A DNA stretch of 64,000 nucleotides from positions 186,001 to 250,000 of the forward strand of contig SBEG01000001.1 of assembly GCA_009668975.1 (NCBI GenBank), written 5' to 3'. The translations under genes were made by a program, and so were the position numbers. This document shows positions 55,811 through 64,000 of the stretch, in pieces (within the stretch, counting starts at the first letter, position 1; every line of letters starts with the position of its first letter). This DNA comes from Deltaproteobacteria bacterium. GTDB taxonomy: Bacteria > Desulfobacterota > Desulfuromonadia > Geobacterales > Geobacteraceae. A model generated the notes under the pieces. It was not told the origin of the DNA. It did not search any database and worked only from the letters and a program-made list of their open reading frames with translations.

Positions 55811-58057
55811 ATGGCAAAAAAGATGCTTATCAACGTGATGCATCCGGAAGAAGCACGGGTTGCCATCGTCGAAGAAGGACACCTGATCGAGCTGGACATA
55901 GAAACAGCCGGAAAGGAACAGACTCGCGGCAACGTCTACAAAGGAGTTGTCGTTCGAGTCGAACCGGGCCTGCAGGCTGCTTTTATCGATATCGGCATGA
56001 AAAAGCTCGGCTTCCTGCAGATGGGAGAAATCCATCCGGACAACTGGCAGTGGCGGGACGACCTGCCCGAAGAGCAGAAAAATCGTCGCCCCCGCATCCA
56101 GGAGATCCTTCGTCGCGGCCAGGAACTGAACGTCCAGGTTGAAAAAGGCGAACGGGAGGGCAAGGGCGCGGCCCTCACAACCTATATCTCCCTCCCGGGG
56201 CGCTACATGGTTCTCATGCCGGGCAGCGACTCCTGCGGCATTTCCCGTAAAGTCGAAAATGAATCGGAACGCAAAGCGCTCAAGGAAGTGGTGGCGGAAC
56301 TGGAAATTCCCGAAGGCGTCGGTTACATTATCAGAACCGAGGCGGTGGGCAAACGCAAGACCGAACTGTCCAAAGACCTTCACTACCTGCTGAAACTCTA
56401 CGCAAGTATCAAGGAACGCTCCGCGGAACTCAAGGCTCCGGCCCTGATCTACCAGGAATCGGATCTCGTGATCCGCACCATCAGAGATTATTTCTCCTCC
56501 GAAATTGATGAGGTTCTGGTGGACAGCAAGGATGTCTACAAGCAGGCACGGGCTTTTTTCAAAGATGTCATGCCCAAGTACGAGAACATCGTAAAACTAC
56601 ACCAGGAAAAACGGCCGATCTTCGCCAAATACCAGCTGGAAGAACAGATTGACCTGATCTACGAAAAGAAGGTCCCCCTCAAATCGGGCGGCTCAATTGT
56701 TATCGACCCGACCGAAGCGCTGGTCAGCATTGATGTAAACTCCGGCAAGTCCACCGGTGAAAAAGGGGTTGAGGATACCGCCTTCAAAACGAACATGGAG
56801 GCGGCTGAAGAGGTTGCCCGGCAATTGCGCCTCCGTGACCTAGGCGGATTGATCGTCATTGACTTCATCGACATGCGGGACCGCAAGCACAAAGCCGAGG
56901 TGGAGAAAGCACTTAAAACTGCCCTGAAAGCCGATAAGGCCCGGGTAAGTGTAGACAAGATCTCCCAGTTCGGGCTGCTGGAAATGTCCCGCCAGCGCAT
57001 CAAGCAAACCATCAACGAAGGAAGCTACCTGGAGTGCCCCCACTGCGGGGGCCACGGAAAAGTCAAATCGGTGGAAGCAATGGCCCTCTCCTTCCTCCGT
57101 AAAGTTCACACTGCTGCGGCCCGTGGCACGCTGGCCGAGGTTCGCGGCGGACTGCCCCTGGAAGTCGCCTACTATCTCCTCAACAGGAAAAAACGGGAAC
57201 TTGCCCAGATTGAAACCGATTACGATATCGAAGTGACGGTCAAAGGCAAACCCTCTTTCATGATGAACGAGATGGAGCTGGAACTGATCAAGAAGGATAA
57301 ACACGCGCAGCAGGCAGATCATGCCCGCGTTTCCGAGTCGGGCCTCCAGGGAGCAATCGACATCGATAAGACGGAAGACTCCGATGAAGCCCAGTTGCAG
57401 ACCCTCCCCGTGGAAGGTGAAGAAACAAAGGCCAAAAGGAAGCGCCGCCGCGGCAAGAAAAAGCCTCAGCCAAACGCAGAGACTCCCGTTACGGAAGAAA
57501 CAGTTGAAACAGTTGAAACAGCTGAACAGGTCCACGCTGCTCCGGTGTCGGATGAATCGCTGGAAGCGGCTTCGTCAGAGGAGCAAGAGGAAAGTGATTC
57601 GCCAGCGGAAGCGGTGAAAAAGAAGCGCCGCCGGAGAAGAAAGCGTCCCGCTAAATCAGCTCCTGTTGTTGAAGCAGGCTCGGAAGAGGCGCTTCCCGTT
57701 GAAGAAGGTGAACCACCGGCCAAGACGCCTCCCGAAGAAGTTGCACCGCCCGAGACTCCCGAGGCAACGGAAGAACCTCCAAAGAAAAAACCAAGAAAAC
57801 CGAGAGCACCCCGGAAACCAAAGGCAGCGGCCACGGAAGTCACAGACGCCGTCCCTGAATCCGCGCCGAAGGAAACCACTTCCGCGAAAGCGGAAAAACC
57901 AGCTGAGCCATCTAAAGAAATAGTCGTGCCGTCAGCTGAACAGAGCACAGTTGACACCCCGGCCACTGCTGAAGAGGCTCCGGAAAAACCGAAACGGAAA
58001 CGAACCCCACGGAAAAAGAAAGAACCGGTAGCGGACGAACCTGAACAGAAAGAATAA
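55811..58057 (+). CDS. rng: Ribonuclease E/G with long charged C-terminal tail
   Basis: 748 aa. The catalytic part (about 1-480) starts with an S1 domain (RGNVYKGVVVRVEPGLQAAF) and has the DNase I-like metal site (LVSIDVNSGKSTG, GGLIVIDFIDM) and the zinc-link CPHCGGHGKV. It cuts single-stranded RNA in rRNA maturation and mRNA decay. Residues about 485-748 are low complexity, alternating acidic and Lys/Arg/Pro blocks (KRKRRRGKKKPQ, KKKRRRRRKRPA, KKKPRKPRAPRKPK), likely disordered RNA- or partner-binding. The base length without tail is like RNase G, the tail like RNase E. AGAAAGGA precedes the ATG. Confidence 0.93.
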   Translation: MAKKMLINVMHPEEARVAIVEEGHLIELDIETAGKEQTRGNVYKGVVVRVEPGLQAAFIDIGMKKLGFLQMGEIHPDNWQWRDDLPEEQKNRRPRIQEILRRGQELNVQVEKGEREGKGAALTTYISLPGRYMVLMPGSDSCGISRKVENESERKALKEVVAELEIPEGVGYIIRTEAVGKRKTELSKDLHYLLKLYASIKERSAELKAPALIYQESDLVIRTIRDYFSSEIDEVLVDSKDVYKQARAFFKDVMPKYENIVKLHQEKRPIFAKYQLEEQIDLIYEKKVPLKSGGSIVIDPTEALVSIDVNSGKSTGEKGVEDTAFKTNMEAAEEVARQLRLRDLGGLIVIDFIDMRDRKHKAEVEKALKTALKADKARVSVDKISQFGLLEMSRQRIKQTINEGSYLECPHCGGHGKVKSVEAMALSFLRKVHTAAARGTLAEVRGGLPLEVAYYLLNRKKRELAQIETDYDIEVTVKGKPSFMMNEMELELIKKDKHAQQADHARVSESGLQGAIDIDKTEDSDEAQLQTLPVEGEETKAKRKRRRGKKKPQPNAETPVTEETVETVETAEQVHAAPVSDESLEAASSEEQEESDSPAEAVKKKRRRRRKRPAKSAPVVEAGSEEALPVEEGEPPAKTPPEEVAPPETPEATEEPPKKKPRKPRAPRKPKAAATEVTDAVPESAPKETTSAKAEKPAEPSKEIVVPSAEQSTVDTPATAEEAPEKPKRKRTPRKKKEPVADEPEQKE

Positions 58058-58140
58058 AACCCTTCATTCGCTATCACCAGCAACTCACCCTCGGACCTCC
58101 CGGATCGGATGCACACCGTTCCGGGAGGCGACAAAATCCG

Positions 58141-58250
58141 CCTGACCTTCTCTGCGTTGACTCGTCTTCGGCTGCTCAACGTACTCTTCAGTACGCCTCG
58201 CAGCCTTAATCCTCGCCGCCTTGAGATAATCCTCCATCTGGAATTGGCAG
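58141..58250 (+). repeat. Dispersed hairpin element, copy 2 (3' of rng)
   Basis: Shares GCTGCTCAACGTAC, CTTCAGTACGCCTCGCAGCC and the ATCTGGAATTGG end with 23625-23739; the left inverted end is missing, so this copy looks truncated. Confidence 0.75.
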
Positions 58251-58374
58251 AAAAGTTATGCCCGACTCTCCCCACGATAAAATCCAATCCATCGCACATC
58301 CCGACCACTCTTTTCTCATCACGATATTTCAGACAAAACCGCTGCTGATTCAGATTTGCATTCAAGATGGAATT

Positions 58375-58425
58375 GTAGAGACGTGCCGGTGGCACGTCTT
58401 AGACACCCCACCGGGGCGTTTCTAC
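58375..58425. repeat. Cruciform repeat with two inner hairpins
   Basis: The outer stem GTAGAGACG/CGTTTCTAC encloses ACGTGCC-GGT-GGCACGT and CCCC-ACC-GGGG. This three-stem layout is symmetrical and compact (51 bp). Confidence 0.7.
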
Positions 58426-58680
58426 GGACCATGAATGTCATTTTGAATGAGAAATTGAATGACACCTGACAAAATACAGTTTTACAACATGTCTATGACA
58501 GCCAGTCGTCATTTTTCCGACAGAACAACACTTTCAGAACAGCCAGGTATTTTTTTATTCAATTTTTTCCAAAAGCCGCCGAAAAGAACTCTTAACAGTA
58601 CTTCGCTGTTCTTGCATCAGCTTAACGGCAGCATCTATGACACGGCTTGCAATCAAATTTCGATAACAGGAGAAACAGAC

Positions 58681-59178
58681 ATGGCAACCGCAGTGAATTT
58701 TAAAACCGAAGAAGCCAAGGCCGAAATCATCCAACTGGTCAGCTTCAACCTCGACCGGGAAGAGTACGGGGTTTATGTTCTGAAAGTTCGTGAAATTATC
58801 AGAATCACCAATGTCACCCGGGTCCCGAACACCCCCTACTATGTTGAAGGGGTGATCAATCTCCGAGGCAAGGTCATTCCCATCATCTCGCTGCGAAAAA
58901 AATTCTCTCTTCCGGAAGTGGAAAACGACAAACAGACCCGCATTATCGTCATGGATGTCGACGGCGACCTGATGGGCTTCATCGTTGACTCGGTTTCCGA
59001 AGTAATCCGCATTACCTCCTCCGAAATCCAGCCTCCTCCGATTGTCGTAAACGGCGGAGTTGACCAGGAATATCTGTCCGGCGTGATAAATCGCAGCGAC
59101 AGACTGCTGGTCCTGCTTGACCTGGAAAGGGTTTTCTCCCAGGCAGAGCGGGATTCCCTGCTGAATGCCGGCTTATAA
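58681..59178 (+). CDS. cheW: Chemotaxis coupling protein CheW
   Basis: 165 aa from the ATG at 58681 (MATAVNFKTEEAKAE), with AGGAG upstream. It links receptors to CheA. QLVSFNLDREEYGVYVLKVR, VINLRGKVIPIISLRKKF and DSVSEVIRI are CheW-domain marks. First gene of a cheW-cheA-cheR-HDOD-cheB group; no receptor gene is in the window. Confidence 0.96.
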   Translation: MATAVNFKTEEAKAEIIQLVSFNLDREEYGVYVLKVREIIRITNVTRVPNTPYYVEGVINLRGKVIPIISLRKKFSLPEVENDKQTRIIVMDVDGDLMGFIVDSVSEVIRITSSEIQPPPIVVNGGVDQEYLSGVINRSDRLLVLLDLERVFSQAERDSLLNAGL

Positions 59179-59325
59179 CAGACAGGCACTGCGTGAAGTC
59201 CAAGAAAAGCAGCAGGAAGAACTAACCGCAGGGGATACTCTCGGCAATGAAGGTGTAAATAACTGCCGGCGCCTCATCCGGCAGTGGATCAATACATTTA
59301 GAAGTTCATGGAAAAGGAGCTGAAG

Positions 59326-61137
59326 ATGTCATTATTATGCGAAGACCAGGAGCTTTTGGAAGGCTTTCTGACAGAAACAACCGAGCTTCTCGAGAAAATG
59401 GATGACGACCTGATCGCTTTGGAAAAAGCGCCGGAGGATATGGAGCTGATGAACAGCATCTTCCGCTCCATCCATACGGTTAAGGGCGCCTCAAGTTTTC
59501 TCGGTTTTGAACTTCTGGTTACCATAACGCATAAGACTGAGGATGTTCTCAATCGGCTTCGCAAGGGTGAGTTGCAGGTGACACCCGACATCATGGACGT
59601 TATCCTGGACGCAGCGGACCATGTCAAACTTCTGGTCAACGACATCCGCAATGGAGAAATCGTCGAGCGCGACCTGGGAGAAGTGGTCAACAACCTCATC
59701 CCCTATATTTCCGGAACCTTGCAGGAGGCCACCGTTCTCACGGAAGTTCCGAAAGAAGCGGCCGCCGATGCGGCAACGCAGGCTGACGAAGCCGAAGAGC
59801 TCGAAGAAGAGGCAGACGAAGGTGCGGACCTGGCGGCAGCAGCCGCCCCTGCCCTGCAGGCGGCGCAAGTTCCGGCAAGCCGGCCGGCGGCACAAAAACC
59901 CGCATCCGCCCGAAACGAGGATATGTCCGATAACACCACCGTCAGAATCGATGTCAAAAGACTCGATGATCTGATGAACCAGGTTGGCGAGATGGTTCTG
60001 GAGCGAAACAGAACCCTGCAGATGAACATCGACTACCAGAGCCGCGAGAATATGACGAACTTCGGCGAAGAGTTCAGCAAACTGGCGAAGAGAATTGACT
60101 TCGTCACTTCCGAGCTCCAGATGCAGGTTCTGAAAATACGCATGATCCCGGTGGAAAAAGTCTTCAAGAAATTTCCGCGCATCGTGAGAAATCTGTCCCG
60201 CGATCTGGGGAAAGAGGTAAACCTCGAGATCATCGGTGAGGAAACGGAACTTGACCGCTCGGTCGTCGATGAAATCGGTGATCCGCTGATCCACTTGATC
60301 CGCAACGCCTTGGACCATGGGCTGGAGATGCCTGACGAACGCGTCGCAAGCGGCAAGCCGCGCAGCGGGAACGTGGTCCTGTCCGCCACCCATGAAGGCA
60401 ACCAGATCATCATCAGCATCAAAGATGACGGCCGCGGCATCGACCCGGAAAAACTGTCCCGCAAGGCGATTGACAAGGGCCTTGTCAGCGAAGAGCAGGT
60501 AGCGGTCATGTCACAGAAAGAGATCCTTGATCTCATCTTCCTGCCCGGCTTCTCCACGAAAGAAAATGCGACCGACCTTTCCGGACGCGGCGTGGGCATG
60601 GATGTGGTCCGCACCAACATCAGGAAACTTAACGGTTTGATTGAAATCAGAAGCGAGGTCGGCAGAGGCTCCGAGTTTATCCTCAAGCTCCCGCTGACAC
60701 TGGCAATCATCCAGTCCCTGCTGGTGGAAGTGGAAAACGAGGTCTATTCCGTCCCGCTCGCCGCGGTTCTGGAAACTCTCAAAGTCGAAACAAGTTCCTT
60801 CCACCAGATCGGAGGGCAGGAAGTGTTGAAGCTGAGAGATTCGGTACTGCCTCTCATTCGCATGCAGCGGGTCTTCGGAGTTGCCGAGAGGGACTGTTCG
60901 TCACAACAGAGCTATATTGTTGTCATCGGCGTTGCCGAGAAACGGATGGGACTGATTGTTTCAAGACTGCTGGGACAGCAGGAGGTCGCAATCAAGTCAC
61001 TGGGCAAATACCTGGCAAAGGCGCCTGGAATTGCCGGCTCTACAATTCTTGGAGACGGCCGGGTTGCCTTGATCATCGATCCGGCAGGAATTATTGAAAT
61101 GGAAGAATCGGGAAGCACCGGCAGCTGGGCTGCATAG
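59326..61137 (+). CDS. cheA: Chemotaxis histidine kinase CheA lacking a P2 domain
   Basis: 603 aa from the ATG at 59326 (MSLLCEDQELLEGF), six bases after AAGGAG; the ATG at 59308 contains that site within its first codons. P1 HPt with phospho-site H50 in FRSIHTVKGASSFLGF; then an Ala/Glu-rich linker (about 140-195) and no recognisable P2 (CheY/CheB docking) domain; P3 dimerisation (VRIDVKRLDDLMNQVGEMVL); P4 kinase with N box HLIRNALDHGLE and GRGVGMDVVR; P5 CheW-like. Phosphate acceptor here is probably CheB downstream and an unlinked CheY. Confidence 0.95.
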   Translation: MSLLCEDQELLEGFLTETTELLEKMDDDLIALEKAPEDMELMNSIFRSIHTVKGASSFLGFELLVTITHKTEDVLNRLRKGELQVTPDIMDVILDAADHVKLLVNDIRNGEIVERDLGEVVNNLIPYISGTLQEATVLTEVPKEAAADAATQADEAEELEEEADEGADLAAAAAPALQAAQVPASRPAAQKPASARNEDMSDNTTVRIDVKRLDDLMNQVGEMVLERNRTLQMNIDYQSRENMTNFGEEFSKLAKRIDFVTSELQMQVLKIRMIPVEKVFKKFPRIVRNLSRDLGKEVNLEIIGEETELDRSVVDEIGDPLIHLIRNALDHGLEMPDERVASGKPRSGNVVLSATHEGNQIIISIKDDGRGIDPEKLSRKAIDKGLVSEEQVAVMSQKEILDLIFLPGFSTKENATDLSGRGVGMDVVRTNIRKLNGLIEIRSEVGRGSEFILKLPLTLAIIQSLLVEVENEVYSVPLAAVLETLKVETSSFHQIGGQEVLKLRDSVLPLIRMQRVFGVAERDCSSQQSYIVVIGVAEKRMGLIVSRLLGQQEVAIKSLGKYLAKAPGIAGSTILGDGRVALIIDPAGIIEMEESGSTGSWAA

Positions 61138-61281
61138 CTCCTGTCGTGTTAACGATCAGGCATCCAACTTGCATACCCGCTCAAGGTGTCACCGTGGCAG
61201 GGATTGCACCGATCAGGACGGTGGACACTCGTGCTAGCACATAAAATTTGCACTCCAGATATTGAAACGGGTAGGAGATTT

Positions 61282-62115
61282 ATGAAATTATCCGATGCGG
61301 ATTTCGAGGTACTGCGGGACTTTATCTACAATACCTGCGGGATGTTTTTTACCATCCAGAAGAAATATTTTGTTGAAAGCCGTCTGTTTAAAAGAATGGA
61401 AAAAAACTCCATAAAGGTGCCGGCCGAATATTTCCGCTTTCTGAAAAACGGTTCCGCCGGTTCCGTCGAACTGAAGCAACTTCTGAACGACCTGACCACC
61501 AACGAGACCTACTTTTTCCGCAACCCTCCCCAGTTGAAAGCGATGGAAAATCAGCTTCTTCCCGAGGTAGCGATCCCGAAGGAAAAGATCGGCTTCCGGA
61601 AACTCAGAATCTGGAGCGCCGGTTCATCCTCCGGCGAGGAAGCTTATACGCTGGCGATGCTGTTGCTGGAGAAACGGGAAACATTGCTGAAAAACTGGTC
61701 CTTTGAAATTGTCGGAACCGACATCAACGACGAAGTGCTGGCCAAGGCCAATGAAGGAATTTTCAATGCCTATTCGGTGCGTCATGTCCCCGAAAACTAC
61801 CTGCGAAAATACTTCAAGAAAGAATCGTCCGACCGATTCATTCTCTCTCCCGAAGTGAAGAAGCTGGTAACCTTCAAACACCTCAACCTGTACGACGACA
61901 ACAAGATGATCTTCATGAAAACCTTTGATTTCATCTTTTGCGCCAACGTGCTCATCTACTTCGACACATCATCGAAAGCGAAGGTCGTTCAGCATTACTA
62001 TAATAACCTGCAACCCTATGGATACTTTTTCGTCGGGCAGTCCGAATCACTCCACGGGGTGAGTGATAAATTCAAAACAGTCCACTTCCCCGGCGGCTTC
62101 GCCTACAAAAAGTAG
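61282..62115 (+). CDS. cheR: Chemotaxis protein methyltransferase CheR
   Basis: 277 aa from the ATG at 61282 (MKLSDADFEVLRDFIYN), with TAGGAG upstream. It methylates receptor glutamates. The CheR N-domain is followed by a SAM domain with IWSAGSSSGEEAYTLAML and FDFIFCANVLIYFD, ending GYFFVGQSESLHGV. The 144 bp between it and cheA show no clear promoter. Confidence 0.96.
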   Translation: MKLSDADFEVLRDFIYNTCGMFFTIQKKYFVESRLFKRMEKNSIKVPAEYFRFLKNGSAGSVELKQLLNDLTTNETYFFRNPPQLKAMENQLLPEVAIPKEKIGFRKLRIWSAGSSSGEEAYTLAMLLLEKRETLLKNWSFEIVGTDINDEVLAKANEGIFNAYSVRHVPENYLRKYFKKESSDRFILSPEVKKLVTFKHLNLYDDNKMIFMKTFDFIFCANVLIYFDTSSKAKVVQHYYNNLQPYGYFFVGQSESLHGVSDKFKTVHFPGGFAYKK

Positions 62116-62133
62116 CGATAGAGGAGAATACCT

Positions 62134-63033
62134 GTGGAAATCAACGGCAAGATGTCAAAAGCGCAAAATCTGGTAAAAGGTATTCACGAACTCCCGACAA
62201 TTCCCGAGATTGCCACGAAGGTTCTGGATATGTTCGACAAACCGAATGTCGAATTGGAAGAACTAGCCGAGACGATCCTTGTTGACCAGGTAATGGCGTC
62301 AAGGGTGATCAAGATTGTCAATTCGCCCTTTTTCAAACCGATGCACGAAATCAAGTCCTTGAAAAGAGCCCTGATTTATCTTGGCTTTCGCCAGATTCGG
62401 CACATCGCCCTCACCTGCTCAATTATCGAAGCTTTCGAAGGCAAAACCGGTGTCTTCGATGTCAAGACCTTCTGGGAACATTCATTCGGTGTCGGCGTTG
62501 TGGCAAAGATCATTGCCCAGCGCATCCGCTACCCTGAAATCGAAAAAGCCTACATCGTAGGAATCGTTCATGATATCGGAGAAGTATTCCTCAGCTATCA
62601 CATGAAAGATGGTTTTCAGCAGGTGGTTGACGAACTCAAGGGCACCAACCAGAGCTTTGTCGCGGCGGAGGAAAAACTGCTTGGCACGACCCATTGCGAA
62701 GTCGGCTATTGCCTGGCGAAAAACTGGAATTTCCCGGCTGAGTATTGCGATGTAATTGCGCATCACCATGCACCGGCCAATGCCACCAACGACCCCACCC
62801 TTTCAGCGATCGTCAACCTAGCGGATCTTTTCTGCTCCGTTCGGCACCTGGATTACGGCGGCCGCGAATGGATCAGCTTCAACCTGGCGGAAGAACCGGC
62901 CTGGCAAATACTCAAAGACTTCGCCCCGAACTTCGTTGATCTGGATGTGGAGCGTTTCTGTTACGAACTTGATGAACGGGTTCCTGAGGTTCAGGATCTC
63001 GTCGATTCGCTTTTCGAGGGAATGATAAAATAG
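62134..63033 (+). CDS. HDOD-domain signalling protein
   Basis: 299 aa. GTG start at 62134 with GAGGAG seven bases upstream. A single HDOD domain (about 15-215: VKGIHELPTIPEIATKVLDM; VNSPFFKPMHEIKSLKRALI), here still containing an HD pair in GIVHDIGEVFLSYH and the later VIAHHHAP segment. Such domains sense or relay signals, often beside chemosensory or c-di-GMP systems. Set inside the che group, between cheR and cheB. No additional GGDEF or EAL domain. Activity not predicted. Confidence 0.88.
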   Translation: MEINGKMSKAQNLVKGIHELPTIPEIATKVLDMFDKPNVELEELAETILVDQVMASRVIKIVNSPFFKPMHEIKSLKRALIYLGFRQIRHIALTCSIIEAFEGKTGVFDVKTFWEHSFGVGVVAKIIAQRIRYPEIEKAYIVGIVHDIGEVFLSYHMKDGFQQVVDELKGTNQSFVAAEEKLLGTTHCEVGYCLAKNWNFPAEYCDVIAHHHAPANATNDPTLSAIVNLADLFCSVRHLDYGGREWISFNLAEEPAWQILKDFAPNFVDLDVERFCYELDERVPEVQDLVDSLFEGMIK

Positions 63034-63210
63034 TTTCCATCCGGAAACGGTCCTTTTTCGCCCTGACAGCGTCAATCAGCAGTCTTGTTTGTGCGACGTA
63101 CAGTAGTACGTCTCCGCACAATCCTTTGATTTCCTTGTCAGGACAAAAAATTCCTCGTTTCCGAATTGGAAACCGTTAGTTTCACATCCGGAGTTTCCGG
63201 ATGGAAACTA
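63031..63210. repeat. 180-bp fold-back element between the HDOD gene and cheB
   Basis: Perfect 18-bp inverted ends TAGTTTCCATCCGGAAAC (63031-63048) and GTTTCCGGATGGAAACTA (63193-63210); the first TAG is the stop codon of the HDOD gene. Inside is a second inverted pair, CCTGACA/TGTCAGG. The centre is TTGTGCG-A-CGTAC..GTACG..CGCACAA, the same architecture as the 23625 and 58141 elements. Confidence 0.8.
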
Positions 63211-63224
63211 AATAGAGAGGTTTC

Positions 63225-64000
63225 ATGATTTTGCCAAGACCCAACAAAATCCGTGTTCTGATCGTTGATGACTCGTCCTTCATGCGTATGGTGATTCGCC
63301 GTATCCTGAGCAGTGATCCCGACATCGAAATCACCGGGACGGCCAATGACGGAGCCGATGGTGTCAAAAAGGCCCTGGAACTCAAACCTGACCTGATCAC
63401 CATGGATGTGGAAATGCCGGTTATGGACGGTATTGCCGCGTTAAAGCAGATCATGGCCAAGGAGCCCACGCGGGTCATCATGGTCTCCACTCTCACCAAT
63501 GAAGGTGCAACCGCAACCTTTGACGCCCTGGAAGCTGGCGCAGTCGATTATGTCCCGAAAAACATCACCGATTCTCCGGCGGCCCAGGCGATCTTCCGCG
63601 ACGAGCTTTTACGAAAAGTAAAGGCGGCCGTCCGCTCCAGCGGTAACCGCAAGCCCGTTCTCACCGGGAAGCAGACTTCGGTCGTCAGACGCGTTACGGA
63701 AACCAGACTGCCGAAGATACGCGTAAACTATGTGGCTATCGGCGCATCCACCGGCGGACCGGTAGCGCTTCAGGAGGTACTTTCCCGGATTCCCGTCAAT
63801 TTTCCGTACGGGATCATGGTGGTCATCCACATGCCGAAGGCCTTTACCGGACCGTATGCCGAAAGGCTCAACGCCAAGTGCTCGCTTACGATCAAGGAGG
63901 CGGCCGAAGGGGATATGCTCAAACCCGGCACCGCGCTGATCGCTCCTGGCGGCGCCCACACCCTCATCACCCGCCGCGCCGGAGGTCTCTATGTGCACCA
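63225..64000 (+). CDS. cheB: Chemotaxis methylesterase CheB, 3' end cut by the window
   Basis: 258 residues are visible from the ATG at 63225 (AGAGG upstream), continuing past 64000. It demethylates or deamidates receptor glutamates and is activated by CheA phosphorylation. Receiver domain with acidic pair in VLIVDDSSFMRMVIRR and phospho-site D61 in ITMDVEMPVMDG; linker (about 145-170); then the esterase domain with catalytic Ser in AIGASTGGPVALQ and His in VVIHMPKAFTG. The catalytic Asp lies beyond the window. Confidence 0.96.
   Translation, partial: MILPRPNKIRVLIVDDSSFMRMVIRRILSSDPDIEITGTANDGADGVKKALELKPDLITMDVEMPVMDGIAALKQIMAKEPTRVIMVSTLTNEGATATFDALEAGAVDYVPKNITDSPAAQAIFRDELLRKVKAAVRSSGNRKPVLTGKQTSVVRRVTETRLPKIRVNYVAIGASTGGPVALQEVLSRIPVNFPYGIMVVIHMPKAFTGPYAERLNAKCSLTIKEAAEGDMLKPGTALIAPGGAHTLITRRAGGLYVH

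Larger units (their letters stand above)
58058..58680. other. Long intergenic region rng / cheW with three repeat structures
   Basis: 623 bp. Contents in order: a CCTCCCGG/CCGGGAGG stem-loop (58094-58126) without T-run; the dispersed hairpin element copy 2 (58141-58250); a two-arm cruciform repeat (58375-58425) flanked by CATTCAA/TTGAATG; then AT-rich sequence to the cheW start with a weak promoter candidate (TTGCAT..TATGAC near 58613-58642). A frame open from 58459 into cheW has no ribosome site and is treated as non-coding. Confidence 0.6.

Noticed and set aside
58459..58680. N-terminal extension of CheW
   Set aside because: No ribosome site at the upstream ATGs, composition unlike coding, and the ATG at 58681 has AGGAG and the family's usual start.
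59258..59290. CTGCCGG/CCGGCAG stem between cheW and cheA as a terminator
   Set aside because: No T-run follows, and the genes are expected to be co-transcribed.

Overview
The window is a gene-dense, housekeeping-rich piece of chromosome. It most likely comes from a Desulfuromonadales-type organism (the Geobacter / Desulfuromonas / Pelobacter group, formerly Deltaproteobacteria). This is inferred from gene content and order, not from a marker search: the yceD-rpmF-plsX-fabH-fabD-fabG-acpP-fabF run followed by rpiB and glyA, an archaeal-type phosphoglycerate mutase/homoserine kinase-like protein, a B12-dependent ribonucleotide reductase, a large 2-hydroxyacyl-CoA dehydratase activator-like protein, a short BTAD regulator, and a che cluster containing an HDOD gene. 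I found no tRNA, rRNA, CRISPR array, prophage or full insertion sequence.

Layout. 1-18.3 kb: the 3' part of a dehydratase-activator-like gene (+), then a long run on the minus strand: apgM-like, xerD, glnD, AMIN/amidase, mutS, acnB, pmbA, a GNAT acetyltransferase, recN and nadK. 18.4-22.4 kb (+): glgP and rarA. 22.6-33.2 kb (-): galE, a Yip1-like membrane protein, glyA, rpiB and the fatty-acid/phospholipid operon. 33.6-34.1 kb (+): trmL. 34.1-41.9 kb (-): aspS, an orphan BTAD regulator, rsmA, tsaD, a PIN-PhoH ATPase and a beta-helix lipoprotein. 42.2-44.5 kb (+): nrdJ. 44.5-55.4 kb (-): rsmI, yraN, rnhB, rplS, a SPOUT methyltransferase, trmD, rimM, khpA, rpsP, ffh, lon and an ABC-F ATPase. 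55.8-64.0 kb (+): an RNase E/G with a long charged tail, then cheW, cheA, cheR, an HDOD gene and cheB (cut by the window end).

Functional themes. Much of the window serves translation and its upkeep: ribosomal proteins S16, L19 and L32, SRP GTPase, many rRNA/tRNA modification enzymes, aspS, tsaD and ABC-F. Other blocks serve membrane lipid synthesis (fab/plsX), DNA maintenance (mutS, recN, rarA, xerD, rnhB, nrdJ), nitrogen sensing (glnD) and chemosensory signalling. Strong sigma70-like promoters can be read upstream of yceD, aspS, the BTAD gene, ffh, the ABC-F gene, rng, glgP and nrdJ. The nrdJ promoter carries two NrdR-box-like sites 32 bp apart. The glgP promoter has an 8-bp-arm inverted repeat over its -35 box.

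The least explained material is between genes. At least four families of palindromic or fold-back repeats sit directly at gene 3' ends: after the activator gene, recN, phoH, rarA/galE, the Yip1 gene, rng and the HDOD gene. In two cases the repeat terminus overlaps or supplies the stop codon. These look like non-autonomous mobile or REP-like elements and are the main candidates for follow-up, together with an orphan BTAD regulator beside a hairpin-rich intergenic stretch.
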